From JAUWPO01 sp965603285 (GTDB lineage: Bacteria > Chloroflexota > Anaerolineae > Anaerolineales > UBA4823): 6,397 bases of DNA. The stretch covers positions 1-6,397 of the forward strand of contig CBFDCK010000165.1 of assembly GCA_965603285.1 (NCBI GenBank), in the 5' to 3' direction. Both the position numbers and the translations under genes were made by a program. The notes beneath the pieces are model-generated. The model made no database searches. It was not told the DNA's origin and saw nothing but the letters and a program-made list of their open reading frames with translations. Positions 5,888 through 6,397 of the stretch are shown piece by piece (positions within the stretch are counted from its first letter, which is position 1; every line of letters begins with the position of its first letter).

Positions 5888-6397
5888 ATGCAAGAATTGA
5901 CGATCCCAATCAATGAAGAGACGATTCGGGGGCTGAGGGTTGGTGACCCAGTATCTCTTTCCGGCGTTATGATGACCGGTCGTGACACTGTTCACAAGTG
6001 GATGATAGAGACCTTTATATACAACACTCGCCAACCACAAGGCGACGACCTGGATGTTTACGAAGCGATCAAGCCGCTGCTCGATGGTGGTGTCATCTAC
6101 CACTGTGGACCGGTGGTAGCAGGTCTGGAGACGCGGGTACATAAATTTGTAGCTGCCGGTCCGACGACCAGCATCCGTGAAGAGCCCTACCAAGGCGATG
6201 TTATGCGCCATTTTATCCTCAGGGGTGTTATCGGTAAGGGCGGTATGGGACCTAAGACACTGGCAGCATGCCGGGAAGTCCCAGGTGTTTATTTACACGC
6301 TATAGGGGGCGCCGCATCGCTCATCGCTCAAGCTGTTGTAAGAGTGTTAGAGGTTTACAAACTTGAATTTGGCGTGCCAGAAGCAATGTGGGTGATT
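5888..6397 (+). CDS. Class I fumarate hydratase / tartrate dehydratase, beta subunit, 3' truncated
   Basis: The frame opens at ATG 5888 and is still open at the window end, giving 170 residues of a protein usually around 180-210 residues long, so little is missing. Seen: SGVMMTGRDTVHKWMIE at 23-39 (the family's TGRD..H block), IYHCGPVV at 72-79, GPTTSIREEPYQGD at 94-107, IGKGGMGPKT at 118-127 and a late IGGAASLIA. In characterised class I fumarases the GPTTS.R and GKGG blocks contribute substrate-binding and catalytic Thr, Arg and Lys, and these are present. The common Met-Asp after GPTTS.R is Glu-Glu here. GGAAGG at 5877-5882 with a five-base spacer supports the start. It should form a complex with the preceding alpha subunit; the 79-base gap contains no evident terminator. 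Confidence 0.9.
   Translation, partial: MQELTIPINEETIRGLRVGDPVSLSGVMMTGRDTVHKWMIETFIYNTRQPQGDDLDVYEAIKPLLDGGVIYHCGPVVAGLETRVHKFVAAGPTTSIREEPYQGDVMRHFILRGVIGKGGMGPKTLAACREVPGVYLHAIGGAASLIAQAVVRVLEVYKLEFGVPEAMWVI

Noticed and set aside
5846..6211. Long minus-strand open frame opposite the fumarase beta gene
   Set aside because: It is antisense to a well-supported family protein, and its translation shows no domain or signal.

Overview
The window looks like a piece of an anaerobic bacterial chromosome, most likely a Chloroflexota genome of the Anaerolineae type. This is an inference from three things seen together: an oxygen-sensitive set of central-carbon enzymes (a ferredoxin-dependent 2-oxoacid oxidoreductase and a two-subunit iron-sulfur fumarase), a lipoprotein with a long Thr/Pro linker followed by a GerMN-like domain, and a secreted bactofilin-like protein with a membrane tail. 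No marker gene is present to prove the taxonomy. All coding regions look intact, with no frameshift and no transposase.

Layout. Positions 1-2856 (+) hold an operon-like run: the 3' part of the alpha subunit, then the beta and gamma subunits of a 2-oxoacid:ferredoxin oxidoreductase (closest by motifs to the branched-chain VOR type), then a lipoprotein whose start is 15 bases after the gamma stop. Positions 2857-3285 are a non-coding region between convergent genes. It contains a strong terminator for the operon, a second hairpin built from the same arm sequence, and a minus-strand promoter-like sequence that runs straight into a perfect G-U-tolerant hairpin followed by seven U. Positions 3286-4647 (-) encode a secreted beta-solenoid (polymer-forming/bactofilin-like) protein with a multi-pass membrane C-terminus. 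Positions 4648-4935 are a divergent promoter region. Positions 4936-6397 (+) hold the alpha and beta subunits of a class I (4Fe-4S) fumarate hydratase/tartrate dehydratase; the beta gene runs off the window end.

How it fits together. The oxidoreductase would turn branched-chain 2-oxoacids (or a related 2-oxoacid) into acyl-CoA, CO2 and reduced ferredoxin in the cytoplasm. The fumarase interconverts fumarate and malate. Both suit an amino-acid or sugar fermenter. The lipoprotein and the solenoid protein act outside the cytoplasm and have no visible metabolic link to these enzymes. I found no clear new multi-gene system. The most unusual stretch is the non-coding region 2888-3257.
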